From contig JBAMJR010000031.1 of NCBI GenBank assembly GCA_038501785.1, positions 7,883,501 through 7,947,500 on the forward strand: 64,000 nucleotides of DNA, in the 5' to 3' direction. Source of the DNA: Myoxocephalus aenaeus (taxonomy: Eukaryota > Chordata > Actinopteri > Perciformes > Cottidae). The position numbers and the translations under genes were made by a program. The notes below the pieces were generated by a model, which was not told where the DNA came from, did no database searches, and was given only the letters and a program-made list of their open reading frames with translations. Of the stretch, positions 37,874 through 49,800 are shown piece after piece. Within the stretch, counting starts at the first letter, position 1. Each line of letters starts with the position of its first letter.

Positions 37874-40800
37874 GTATGGACTGTATCTTACTTGTCTCTC
37901 TTCAGCTTCAGAATCAATAAAGGTACTGTAGCCGTGATCCTAACACAATCATTTCTATGTGGGTTATTTTTACAGGCTCTCCAGTTCCCGAGATCTCTTT
38001 CCCCAGTTCAGGTTCAGTCAGTTCCTCTAGCAGCTCTACAACATCCCAACTAACCTCCCCTCAAGTGAGTACAGCTCTCTTTATTAGGTTTATGAAACAA
38101 AATCCTATTGTCGAAGATGTCAAAAGTAAATGTATTTTTAAAAGAAATACAGCAAGCTCATAGTTTGTGTTATCTATCATAATTATATTTGATTAAACAG
38201 TTCCTTATTTTACACTCTCCTAGCATTCCGATGGAGAAATGCACCGACTTCAAACCAAAGCACAGTATTCGCCTACACAGGACACACTCGGCTTCTTTCT
38301 GAAAGAAATAGCCAATCAAGACAGTAGGAACGCCTCATCTTACTCGGAAGACTATGTCATGGTGCATGCCCAGTTTCCAAGTGAGACATCACTCTATAGA
38401 CATCTGGATTATTTTATTCATCATTATTAGCTGACTATTAGTCTGATTATTTTGATTTTACTACTTTGTAGGTGGGTGCACATGCGAGTTGGAAGTTGGG
38501 TCACCCATTGACAGTTGCCTGATATACAGTGGGTGAGTAGTCACTCTGAGGGGTGCATAATAACTTTTCAGTAAATCAGCAATTATCGTTGAGAATATGA
38601 TTTCACTGTATGGATTAATATGAAATTTGGCCTCATACATCACACAAATTTACTATATGGCCGATTGAAGTGTGCATTAATGTATCCACGATGGAATATT
38701 GTTATAAAAAGAAATTGCTAAAAAATAGCTTAGTTTCTTCATTAAAGTATATTATTAATTGTGCAGATTGAGCTAACAATGATCTCTTTTTAGAAGTTCA
38801 CCACTGGCTGAGAGAGGTCCCAGAAAGACACCTCCACCCTCTACCATGCTCCCCTCTCCCGCCAAGCCTGTTAGGTAAGAGAAAGCCTGGCAGGTTTATA
38901 TTTTGGTGGCTTGAAGATGAGTGTTCTGAGGTAGATGAGTCAGTTGAGTGTGCTTAAACCCAATAGTATTTATATTCATGACATGTCCAATATGAGAAAT
39001 TATGAGTTAGGAACATGTAGCCAATGTTATTTTTAATTGATTTATAACATCACACTCCTTTGTGTCCTTTGCTTCCTCTTTCATCGATGCAGCAAGCCTG
39101 TTGCAATTGTTGGCCGTAAGTGCAGTCCCTCTGCACCTATTCCTGTCCCAACTCAGATCCAAAACTATGAGCGTTTGGAACAGAACCTGCAACCCGTTGG
39201 GCTGCATGGCTCCACCAGGCACGTACAGCCGCTCTGCTGTCTTATCTCTGCTCCAGCCTCAGGGTCTTAGTAGTATCCATTCTTTTCTGCCTCTGTCTAA
39301 CCCTGTCTCACGTCATTCAGAGTCACACTCTGCTGTGCTGGCAGTAGTTCCCCACAATTTGGAGGCTGTAGAGCTCCAAGTCCAGGATTTATCCTCAACT
39401 CCCCACGACTGACAGCAGGAGGAGCCCGACCACAACAGTCCTCCCCGCTTGGTAGGCTTATCAATCTGCTTTTGTTTCACCCATTTAGGGAGTGTTTTTT
39501 TTTTAAGCAGAGCTCTTTTACAGCAACCTTCTAGGTCACACTCATACAGCTTAACACACTACATGGGAATTTGCCAGTGCAATGTCACTTGTTGGCCACC
39601 AGGGCCATTTGGGTTAAAACAAAATTCCACCACCTGAAATATGTCATGTTCTGTACATTCACAGAGTTGTTTTGTGGTGATGATTTTCTCTGTACCAATT
39701 TTCCTCTGCCTGACTCAATATTTAATAGGTTAATCTTCATAATACTCTGTACTCTAGCGGGAATGACTCCAAAGACCTCGGAGCAGACTCTCCCTCTCAG
39801 CACAAGAACTGGACTGCTGGCTGGCTCTCCAGACAGGCAGGACACCTCCAGTCCCAAGGTCAGCTTTCAAACATCTATATTACCAGGCAGACACCATCAT
39901 GTGCATTTGTTTAACAATGCACACAGCGTTTTATTAGCTGGTGCAATTTTGTTTCTCTCCCTCAAAACAGACTAATTCTTTACACTTTCTATAAGGGCAA
40001 ATACTTGTAGTAGAATAACTACATTCAGCTCAACCAGTAAAACTGTTCTGAAATCCAACAATACCTGATAGTACAGCTACTATGCTAGCAATTAATTTTT
40101 CAGAACTATCGTTTGCTTTTCAACAACAGGTTCAATCAAGAATGCCAATCCAAATCAGGACAGTCCTAGACCTGCAGTCCCTTGACCCATCTCCTGCTTC
40201 CCAGACCAACCTCAGCCCGATACCATCCAGTAAAAATGGCCCTTTCAGAAGGTCAGAATAGTATAATATTGATATTATGTTTATGAATATCACAATTACA
40301 GTTACATAATAATGTGACCTGCAAAATTATATGATTTGCAGGTATTTATGTCTTCAAATTGAGACATTCATATTAAACCTGATATATATGGCACCTAGAG
40401 AACTTACGCAGTACAAAAGACAAGTCATCTGATAAATAATGTAACGCTGTATTGGATGTCCAGATCACTAAGCACAGGCAGGCTGTCTGACATGCTATTG
40501 AAGGCGGCCATTGGAGCTCACCTTTTTGAAGAGGGCAGCGACGAGAGCCTCAGCTGTGAGAAAAGCATGGATATAACAGGTACCACTGCAACAAATAGGA
40601 CCAGTCTCATGTGTGACTTTGTTCACAAATATTTAAGATATATGTAGCTGTTGTAGATTAGATATATATTTCATACCATGTATGGTTAAACGACCCTTTA
40701 AAGTTATGCAAAGGGGAGGCTTAATTGGATAATAAGTTACATAAGTTACAAAGCACATATTTTAAGTTATCTACCACTGTGACCATGGCCATGTCGTTTA

Positions 40801-43800
40801 CTGGTTGCAGTTCATCTTTGAACTTTTAAACTCTTCTTATTTGCTCCTACAGCTCCACCTACTGGTCGTCATAGAGGCTTTCAGTACGCAGACAGCCCAC
40901 CTCCTGCAATCTTCACTATGGGTTCTCAATCCAGAGGAAACACTCCTCCTGATACCACAGGGCCACGGATGTTTTCAGGTAGATGTTCTTTCCACACTGA
41001 ATATTGACTTATTGTTTAGTGAACTCGTTTAAACCGTTATTTTAGCCTGTGTTGAAGGAGGTTTGAGTGATCGAGTGAGGTTGTATTTTTTTATTATGTA
41101 CGGCTTTCTGCAGTTTAGAGTTCAAAACACAGTTTGTACTGAGTGTCATTTTTAACCAGGTAACATTTTAGATAAATGTTGCGCACTTGGACACAGGAGA
41201 TCCAGGCGTGCATGGTTGTTTTAAGAATGTCTTTACTCAACAGGAGCAAGAGTACAGAAACACACTGAAAAGTACAGAAACACACTGATCAGCTCCACAC
41301 TACGTACTTCATGCTATTCTAGACCAATCTGAATAGAACGATTTCTTATACATATATACATATCATCTTATATTATTACTAACAACTTCATTCACACTGG
41401 CGACATTCTACACATTCACACAACTGTCATTCTCACAGGCTACAGATGGTTACTACGGTTACTAGCTAGCTAAGCTAAGTGATTAATTCTATTCCAGACA
41501 CGTCATGACATTCAACTTCCAAACTGACATACATTCATATTTGCCTTCCAAACGGTTATACCCATGTGTCGCTGCTTTTATATCATTTAATCACTTTCAC
41601 CCACCTGAAAAGTACAGAAACACACTGATCAGCTCCACACTACGTACTTCATGCTATTCTAGACCAATCTGAATAGCGCGAGCGCAGCTTTTTCCCTCGC
41701 TTTTCCCCAAAGGACCCCTGAGCTGACCCAAGTCTGCCTGAACTTAAATCCTCGTAACCAACATTAACCTCTCACGTCATTCAAACCTCCCTTGCAGATA
41801 AACAAACAGATGCCAGGTGAACAAACAAAACAATTAACAATCAATAAAAATAATAAACAAATGAGAATATGGGGGGGGGGGGGGTTCATGTCCAGTTCTT
41901 CTTACAGTGTCCAATGTTAATGTGGGCCCCACACTCTCCCCTCCAAAATGAATGTCGACCCGACATTACAGATTTCCCAAAGTACTTGAGTCTTCAACTG
42001 GTGAGTTATGGCAGTAGGCTCTATGGGAGTCAGTCTTTCGAGATACTTTCTGCATAACAACAGTCTTTGACATGACATTCATCTCCCGCTTATGTCACGT
42101 GTTAGCAGCAGACACCACTGGCCGGGTGATATCTGAAGTGCTATTCCGCTACTCATGCGGCTATGTATCCTGAACTGAAAGGTTTTGACCTTATTTTCTA
42201 CCCCATAACCCATCACACAGACCCACATGCAATACTGTATGTTTCACATATATCCCAGTATAGTTATTCATTGAAGTGGTCTGAGCTCTAGTACTCTCCT
42301 TATTGACACTCATGGACTTAGGTACTCTGACGTATTAACTTCCCAAATTCAAATTCTAGGCGAAACACTTATGAACACTTGTCTCATGTTACTCTATCAC
42401 AACTAACAAATCAAACGTATAACTACGAACTTGTTTTTCTTCTTCCTTTACTTGTGTCTAGGTGTGACTGATGGTTGACCTAATCTGTTGTATTTAAGTG
42501 TTTCGGGTGGATTTCTTTGTCGTGAAGGATATTTTCTGGTGGGAGCTGATGGCAACTCAGGATCACTCTCGTCTGCTTCATCAGATGACGACACCTGTTC
42601 AGCGTTGACCTCATCTGCTTCGTCAGATAACTCCTCTTGCTCAGCTCCATCCGTTTCTCCATGCTCCACCTCTGGTTCCATCCTTTCTTCTTCACCCTCT
42701 CCTGGACCCTCATCTGCTTCACCAGTTTGCTCCAGTTCTCTGACAGCTGCTTGTGGCTGGAATTCCTCTGCATTCGCTCTCAGCTGGCTCCTAACGTGTT
42801 CATGCAGTTCTGCGGGTCGTGTGGTGATGAATCTCCAGTTACTTTCATCCTCTGAGCTACTTTCAGAGTTCCTGTCCTTCTGCTTTTGCTGCCTTTTCTT
42901 TGTTATACTCGTTTTTGACTTTGTCTTTTCCATTTTCTCTTGTTGATCCTCTTCAACAGGCAGAAAGTCACAGGGCAGTAACAGGTTTCTGTGCAGTACT
43001 CTGATCTTTCCTGGGCCTCGCTCAGGCTGTACAACGTAGACAGGACTGTCCTTGTGTTTTCTGTCTGTTATCACATGGATTTTTTCTTCCCAATATGATC
43101 TCAGTTTTCCAGGTCCGCCTCTGTCCTTGAAGTTCCTCACCAGTACTCTACACCCTGGCTGTAGCTCTGCTCCATAAGCTTTCTGGTCATACTGCTTCTT
43201 CGCTCTACTTTTCTCCCTCTGGACTGTCTGCGATGCTAGCCTGTATGCCTCCTGCATCCGTCTTCTCCACTTAGTCGCATATTCACTGTGAGAAGCACCC
43301 TGGTCAGTTGGTTTCAGGCCAAACATTATATCAACAGGAAGTCTGGGGTTCCTACCATAGAGAAGGTAGTATGGGGCATATCCTGTTGCTTCACTGCGCG
43401 TACAGTTATACGCATGCACAACTTTAGCTAAGGAGTTCTTCCAGTCTGACTTTGCGTCTTCCGTCAGATTTCTGAGCATAGAAAGGAGTGTTCGATTAAA
43501 CCTCTCCACCTGACCGTTTCCAGCTGGGTGGTAGGGTGTTGTGCGTGAACCTTGGATGCCACAGTATTCTTCGAGCTTGGAGAACAGTTTATTCTCAAAT
43601 TCCCTGCCCTGGTCATGATGCAACTTGGCAGGAAATCCAAACTTGAGCACAAAGTCGCCAAATATCTTTTCAGCTGCAGTTTTGGCTGACTTGTTGGTGC
43701 ATGCGTATGCCTGTGCGAAGCGTGTGAAGTGATCCATCACAACTAGGATATATTCATATCCTCCCTTACAGCTTTCCAGATGCAGGTAGTCAATTGAGAC

Positions 43801-46800
43801 CATCTCAAAAGGGTAGGTGGTCACTATATTAACCAGTGGTGCTCTGGTTGGCTTGTTCGGACGCTTCCGCTTGAGGCAGCTGCACACCTTGGTCACATAG
43901 TGCTCCACATCTCTTTGCATATGAGGCCAATAGAATCGATCTCTGATCAGGCTGAGCGTTCGCTCCACGCCGAGATGTCCCATTTCCTCATGTAGCTCCC
44001 TGTAGATCAGCTGACGGAATGCTGCAGGTAACACTAGTTGAGCTCGAACCACTGACTTCCTATACAGGATACCATCTTCATTGACGTACAGCTTGTTTTT
44101 CTCCCTCACTAGAACAGAGATGTCATTGCGTCTGTCTCTTCCTCCCAGATGAGGCCACTGTCCTGTGAGGACATAATCTCTCACCTTGCCAATGACTGGA
44201 TCATTCTCTTGTGCTTTCTTTAGGTTTTCAATGGACACTTCTGCCACTGGCGATGTTACTTGTTCTCTTTCTACATCATTGCATGCTGTAGTGATGGTGA
44301 CTGGACACATCCAGGGCTCATGCTCGTGGGATTCCAGTTGCAGTGCCTGGGTGACAGTTGTTATCACCTCGGGCTCCATTTCCTGGGTACATGTGTGGAT
44401 GTATTGCTCCATGTCAAGCGGCATCCGCGACAAACCATCAGCATCTCCATTAGCTTTTCCAGGCCGATATTTGATTGAAAACCGAAAGTCTGCTAATTCT
44501 GCAATCCACCTGTGTGTTGTGGCATTCAACTTTGCCGTTGTCAATACATAGGTTAAAGGATTATTGTCTGTGTAGACCACGAAAGATGGTGCATAGTACA
44601 AGTACTCCCTAAACCTTTCACAGATTGCCCACTTCATGGCTAAAAACTCTAGCTTTCCAGAGTGGAGGTGGTAGTTAGTTTCTGGAGCAGTTAGTGTTCT
44701 TGACCCATAACCGATGACAACCAACTTGCCTTCCTGCCTCTGGTATAGTACTGCACCAAGCCCCTGCTGAGAGGCATCACAGTGCAACACAAATGGTTTC
44801 TCAAAGTCTGGGTAACCTAGGAGTGGTGGACGCAAAAGGTGATCTAGAAGCTGGCAGAGCACATCCTGATGTTGTTCTGTCCAGATGACAGGCTGGTTTG
44901 AGGATAGCTGATCTGACCTCTTACGGTTTCCCTTGCTTCTAGTTGCATTTGGTCCTTGAACTCGACTACTTGGTGTTTTCTCAGTTGACAGCAGACGGTA
45001 CAGTGGCTTGGCTATGCGTGAAAAGTTTGGTATGTATGGCCGGTAGTAGGACAGGAATCCTAACATTTTCCTCAAGTCGCCGACGGTCTCAGGTTTGCGA
45101 TCTTTTAGTCCCTGTACTGGTGCTATTTCTGTTGGATCCATGCAATAGCCATCTTTTGATACAATCTTCCCTAGGAATCTCACTTTGTCTTTAAACACTT
45201 CACATTTTTTAGCTGTCAGCTTTACTCCATGTGCTTGATAGCGACGCAGCACTTCTCTCAAGTCTTGAAGATGTTCTTCAAAGGATTTACTGTGGACTAA
45301 ATTGTCATCCAAATATGGCTGTGATGTTTCATCTCTGAGACCAGTAAGGCATTCCTCCATACTGCGCTGGAATTCTGCTGGAGCTGAGGACAGGCCAAAG
45401 GGGATCCTTACCCACTCATATAAGCCCCAAGGTGTAATAAAAGCGGTAAGTGGACGGCTACTCTCCTCTAGGAAACCCTGATGGTAAGCCTTGCCCTGGT
45501 CCAGCACAGAGAACCACGCACTTCCACTCAGGCTGTTTAGCATGTCTTGCACTCTGGGAATGGGGTGCCGATCAGGAATGGATTTTTGATTCAGCTCCCT
45601 GTAATCCACACACAAACGCAGACTTCCATCTTTCTTACGCACACAGACTATTGGTGAGGAGTATGGGGACCGGGATTTCTTTATCCATCCTCTATTTAGT
45701 AGATCCTCCAGATACTCTTTCACCTCCTTGTGAAGCGGTTTAGGTACAGAGATGTAGGTGCGTCTTACCGGAGTTGTGTCACTCAGTCTGATTTTCAACT
45801 GCAGAGATGGGATACATCCTACATCATTGTCATCTTTTGAAAATGCAACACATTCTTCCCGTAGCATTTGTCTCACTTTTTCCTGCTGGTCTGCAGTCAG
45901 GTGATCTACTGACACTTGAGGGTCCCATACATCTTGTTTGACTGTGTCCCTCTGTCTGTTTTGTTCTTGGCGCTTCTCAAGACTGTTGGATGGTTTTGCC
46001 GTGTTTTCATGACACGCTGTTCTGACTGTGGCATCACTAGCATTTGCTGGTCTTACATCCACTGGATAGATAGCTTTGACTTGTTGCAGCTGTCCCAAAA
46101 CTGTGCGAGGGGTGAGAGTAATGTCATGGTTGCTTCCATTAGTGACAGGAATAGCCACTCTTGACCAATTTCCTTTCTGCAGGCAGATGACGGTGTCGGT
46201 AATGTTCAACCCCTCTGGCCACTTTGGAATCTCCTCAGGTTCAAAAAGAACTTCCTGTTTCGTGGAGAGGGGACCTGTCCTAATACTACACTTCACTTCT
46301 CTGGTCTGTCCTGCTGGAATCACTGTCTTTAGCCTCCCAACTTTCACTACTCCTTCCCTGTCATTCTGATCATGGCTCTGCACCAGATGGATCAACACAT
46401 CTGCTTTTTTACAGTCAATGGAGAAAGCTTCTTTAACCACAGCAGGTGTAATTTCTGGATGCTGCTCCATTCCACTCATTACCAGATGCTCGATTACATT
46501 GTAGCCAATAATCGGTGGGTCTGCTACGCCTGGCTCGTTAGAAACAAGCACTGGCACGAGGAGCTCTGGTTGAGGACCCTTACTTGATGCCAACTTGAAC
46601 TTCAGCTCAACCCAGCCAGCAAAAGGGATGGGAGTTTGATTTGCCGCTTGGCCAACAAGAGTCTCATCCTCACCCAAGAGTTCATTCATGCTCCGTAGCC
46701 GGATATGTGGGAGACAGCATTTCCTCCATTTCTCGTTGATGATTGTGACTTGTGAACCTGTGTCCCACAGTCCTTGTGTTGCTACTCCCTCAAAGAAACA

Positions 46801-49800
46801 GTCCACCATGCATTTTTTTCCGATAAGGGCTTTCAGCTTGGCTTGCCGACGTAATGAGAGATGGCTGGCATAAGTAGCACCAACCGTCTGTTCAGTCTTC
46901 CCACTTTTCTCCAGGTCCGCCTCCAGCTGCCTGATACGGTCACATAACAGCTCGTGCACTTTTTTCATCTGGGTCCGCTTGGCTTGGAGTTAATACTTTT
47001 GGAGGTGCGACTGTTTGGATTGTCACATTCAAGCGGTCAGATTTTCTTTCTGCTCTACAGCCTCTGGAGAGGTGCCCTGTCTGACCACACTTAAAGCAGT
47101 GTTCACACTGATCACCTGTTCCCTGCTCCTGACACGCTCTACATCCTCTCCTAGTACTAACTCTTACTTGGCGTCTGGGCCCTTGGGGGTTAATTAGGCT
47201 TTTCTTTATTTCTGCCATTTCTTCTCTCAGCAATCTGACTGTTTCATAAAGTTCTGAGTCTCTTGAACTGGTGACAGCAAGTGTTTTATAACTCTTTGGC
47301 TTCACGACTTCTGCAGACTGCTCCTGAACCCCAACTCTGGCTTTGACTGCACCCTGATGCTGCGAACTGGTCTGCATCTCTGTCTGTAGTTCATTCACTT
47401 TTGGTGATTTATTGCTAATGTTCCTCCTTTGTTTAGACTGTCTCTCTGATTCTACACTAGCTGCTTCATTCATCCTGTCGATGAGTATTTCGTCTGTCAC
47501 GTTCTGTTCATCAAGATAAGGCTTAAGCTGAAACTTAATGTGGTCGCTTAACAACCCAGTACTAACTGACCTCAAGAATTTCTTCTGGATTAGCTCAGGA
47601 CTGTATTGTTCATCTGACTCTCCCTCTCTTGAAGCAAGTAAAAGCCTTTCTTTCAACTCAATGGCTCTAAAGAGGAAGTTTTGAGGGGACTCACGACTCT
47701 CTTGTGTTATATTTACTAGCCTGTGATATAGGTCAGTAGAGCTGTCCTCTTTAAAGTGTCCCTTTAAAATTGATTTCAACTGTAGCAGGGTAAGGTCACT
47801 TTTAATCTCAAGCATATCTCGAATACTCAAACCTGGATTGATTGACTTGATCACAGCCTCCATGACTTCAGCTTCGCTGTGTCCTCTGCTCAGGCCTCTA
47901 TCAATCTGGTGTTTCAGGTTTGTGTATGAGAGTCTGTCTTTCTGTCCCTTTTCCCCAATCTGGCCACAGATCTTGAATTCTCTCCTAATGGTCACTTCCG
48001 GGGGTCTATTCACAGGTGTAAACAACACATTTGGTGAAGCTGGACATGGTCTTGAAGGTGTCCTGTTCACTCTGTCATTCAGCCTCTTAACTTCATCACG
48101 TAGAGCTTGACTAGTTAGCTGGAGCTGTGAATATCTTTCAGCCAAACTCCCTTCATCAGTTGCTTTCTGACTGTCTTGCTCTGTACTTTCCTCATTTTCA
48201 GCATTTCCAGTATTTTCATGCATTTGCTCAACTGTTTCCAACATTGTCCTTAGGAAATACATTGCAATTTCCTCATCTTCATCATCAATGACATTGTCCA
48301 TAGATTCGGTTATTAATCTGATTAACGCTCGTCTTGTTATGACATTTCCACGTGGGATTTTAGCTCTATGACACACCTCTTTGAGCTGATTCAGCTGCAG
48401 CTTCCACAGTGTCTGAGACACGATCTCTGCCAACTCTTCAAGCTCCATGGTCTCAGGTGAAGCCACGCCCCCACAGCTGCGCGCGAGCGTCTCTGTAGCT
48501 GCGCGCGCACGTCTCCTCAGCTCGCGGACGTCTCCAGCTCGCGGACGTCTCTGTAGCTGCGCGCGCACGTCTCCTCAGCTCGCGGACGTCTCCAGCTCGC
48601 GGACGTCTCTGTAGCTGCGCGCGCACGTCTCCGTAGCTCGCGGACGTCTCTGTAGCTGCGCGCGTCTCCTCAGCTGGTAGACGTTGCCGTCAAATCCCGC
48701 TTCTTGTCATAATGAACCCAACGTTAATCATCCCAGCGGTGCCTCCAATATTTGTTGCGCACTTGGACACAGGAGATCCAGGCGTGCATGGTTGTTTTAA
48801 GAATGTCTTTACTCAACAGGAGCAAGAGTACAGAAACACACTGAAAAGTACAGAAACACACTGATCAGCTCCACACTACGTACTTCATGCTATTCTAGAC
48901 CAATCTGAATAGAACGATTTCTTATACATATATACATATCATCTTATATTATTACTAACAACTTCATTCACACTGGCGACATTCTACACATTCACACAAC
49001 TGTCATTCTCACAGGCTACAGATGGTTACTACGGTTACTAGCTAGCTAAGCTAAGTGATTAATTCTATTCCAGACACGTCATGACATTCAACTTCCAAAC
49101 TGACATACATTCATATTTGCCTTCCAAACGGTTATACCCATGTGTCGCTGCTTTTATATCATTTAATCACTTTCACCCACCTGAAAAGTACAGAAACACA
49201 CTGATCAGCTCCACACTACGTACTTCATGCTATTCTAGACCAATCTGAATAGCGCGAGCGCAGCTTTTTCCCTCGCTTTTCCCCAAAGGACCCCTGAGCT
49301 GACCCAAGTCTGCCTGAACTTAAATCCTCGTAACCAACATTAACCTCTCACGTCATTCAAACCTCCCTTGCAGATAAACAAACAGATGCCAGGTGAACAA
49401 ACAAAACAATTAACAATCAATAAAAATAATAAACAAATGAGAATATGGGGGGGGGGGGGGGTTCATGTCCAGTTCTTCTTACAGTGTCCAATGTTAATGT
49501 GGGCCCCACATAAACCATTTGAAAAGACTGGTTATTTATTTATTTTAATTAAAGTTTTTTTTAATCAATATATTAATATTAATAAAACAACAAATAATAA
49601 AAGCTACCAGTTTTTCGAAAAACCTGAAACACGTCATCCATTCCTCCTATGCTCTCTTCATTAGTCTTATTTCTGCTGTTCAGAGTTCAGCTGCATTTGT
49701 CTTTGTTTTATTTGCAGGCTCCCCCAGCTACATTAACTCAGCCTGGCTTCTGAACAGTCGCCTTCTCCAGGGAGGAAGCCGTAGAAACAGTGAGACTGAA

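Larger units (their letters stand above)
41177..49510 (-). mobile_element. Full-length Ty3/Gypsy-type LTR retrotransposon, apparently intact
   Basis: An 8.3-kb element sits antisense in ulk1 intron 21. On the minus strand its order is 5' LTR (49510-48753), primer site, CpG-rich leader, gag, pol (protease, reverse transcriptase, RNase H, integrase), polypurine tract and 3' LTR (41933-41177). Reverse transcriptase precedes integrase, which is the Ty3/Gypsy order. The LTRs run TGT...ACA, appear identical by eye except for one G in a G14/G15 run, and are flanked by TAAA duplications. gag and pol are open with catalytic motifs present, so the insertion looks recent and possibly autonomous. No envelope gene was seen. 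The exact family cannot be named without a repeat library. Confidence 0.95.

Noticed and set aside
39062..39412. 116-codon open frame across ulk1 exons 16/17
   Set aside because: It is out of frame with the conserved exon 16 and exon 17 peptides and shares only SRSAV with the family. I treat it as intron plus shifted exon sequence.
41949..42447. Possible envelope gene of the retroelement
   Set aside because: No open frame of useful length, signal peptide or membrane anchor is found, so the element is treated as a retrotransposon without envelope.
42488..46873. Plus-strand open frames opposite pol
   Set aside because: They are antisense shadows of a long, constrained coding frame and resemble nothing known.
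48449..48568. N-terminal extension of gag from the ATG at 48568
   Set aside because: The 40 codons are translated leader repeats with Arg/Ala-rich sequence; the gag-like start is MELEEL at 48448. The longer start is kept only as a possibility.
48480..48690. CRISPR-like or satellite array
   Set aside because: The units are 58 bp without unique spacers, lie inside a eukaryotic retroelement leader, and are ordinary tandem duplication.
48730..48747. Partial tRNA-Thr gene
   Set aside because: Only the 18 nt matching the tRNA 3' end are present, next to an LTR, which is the expected primer-binding site.
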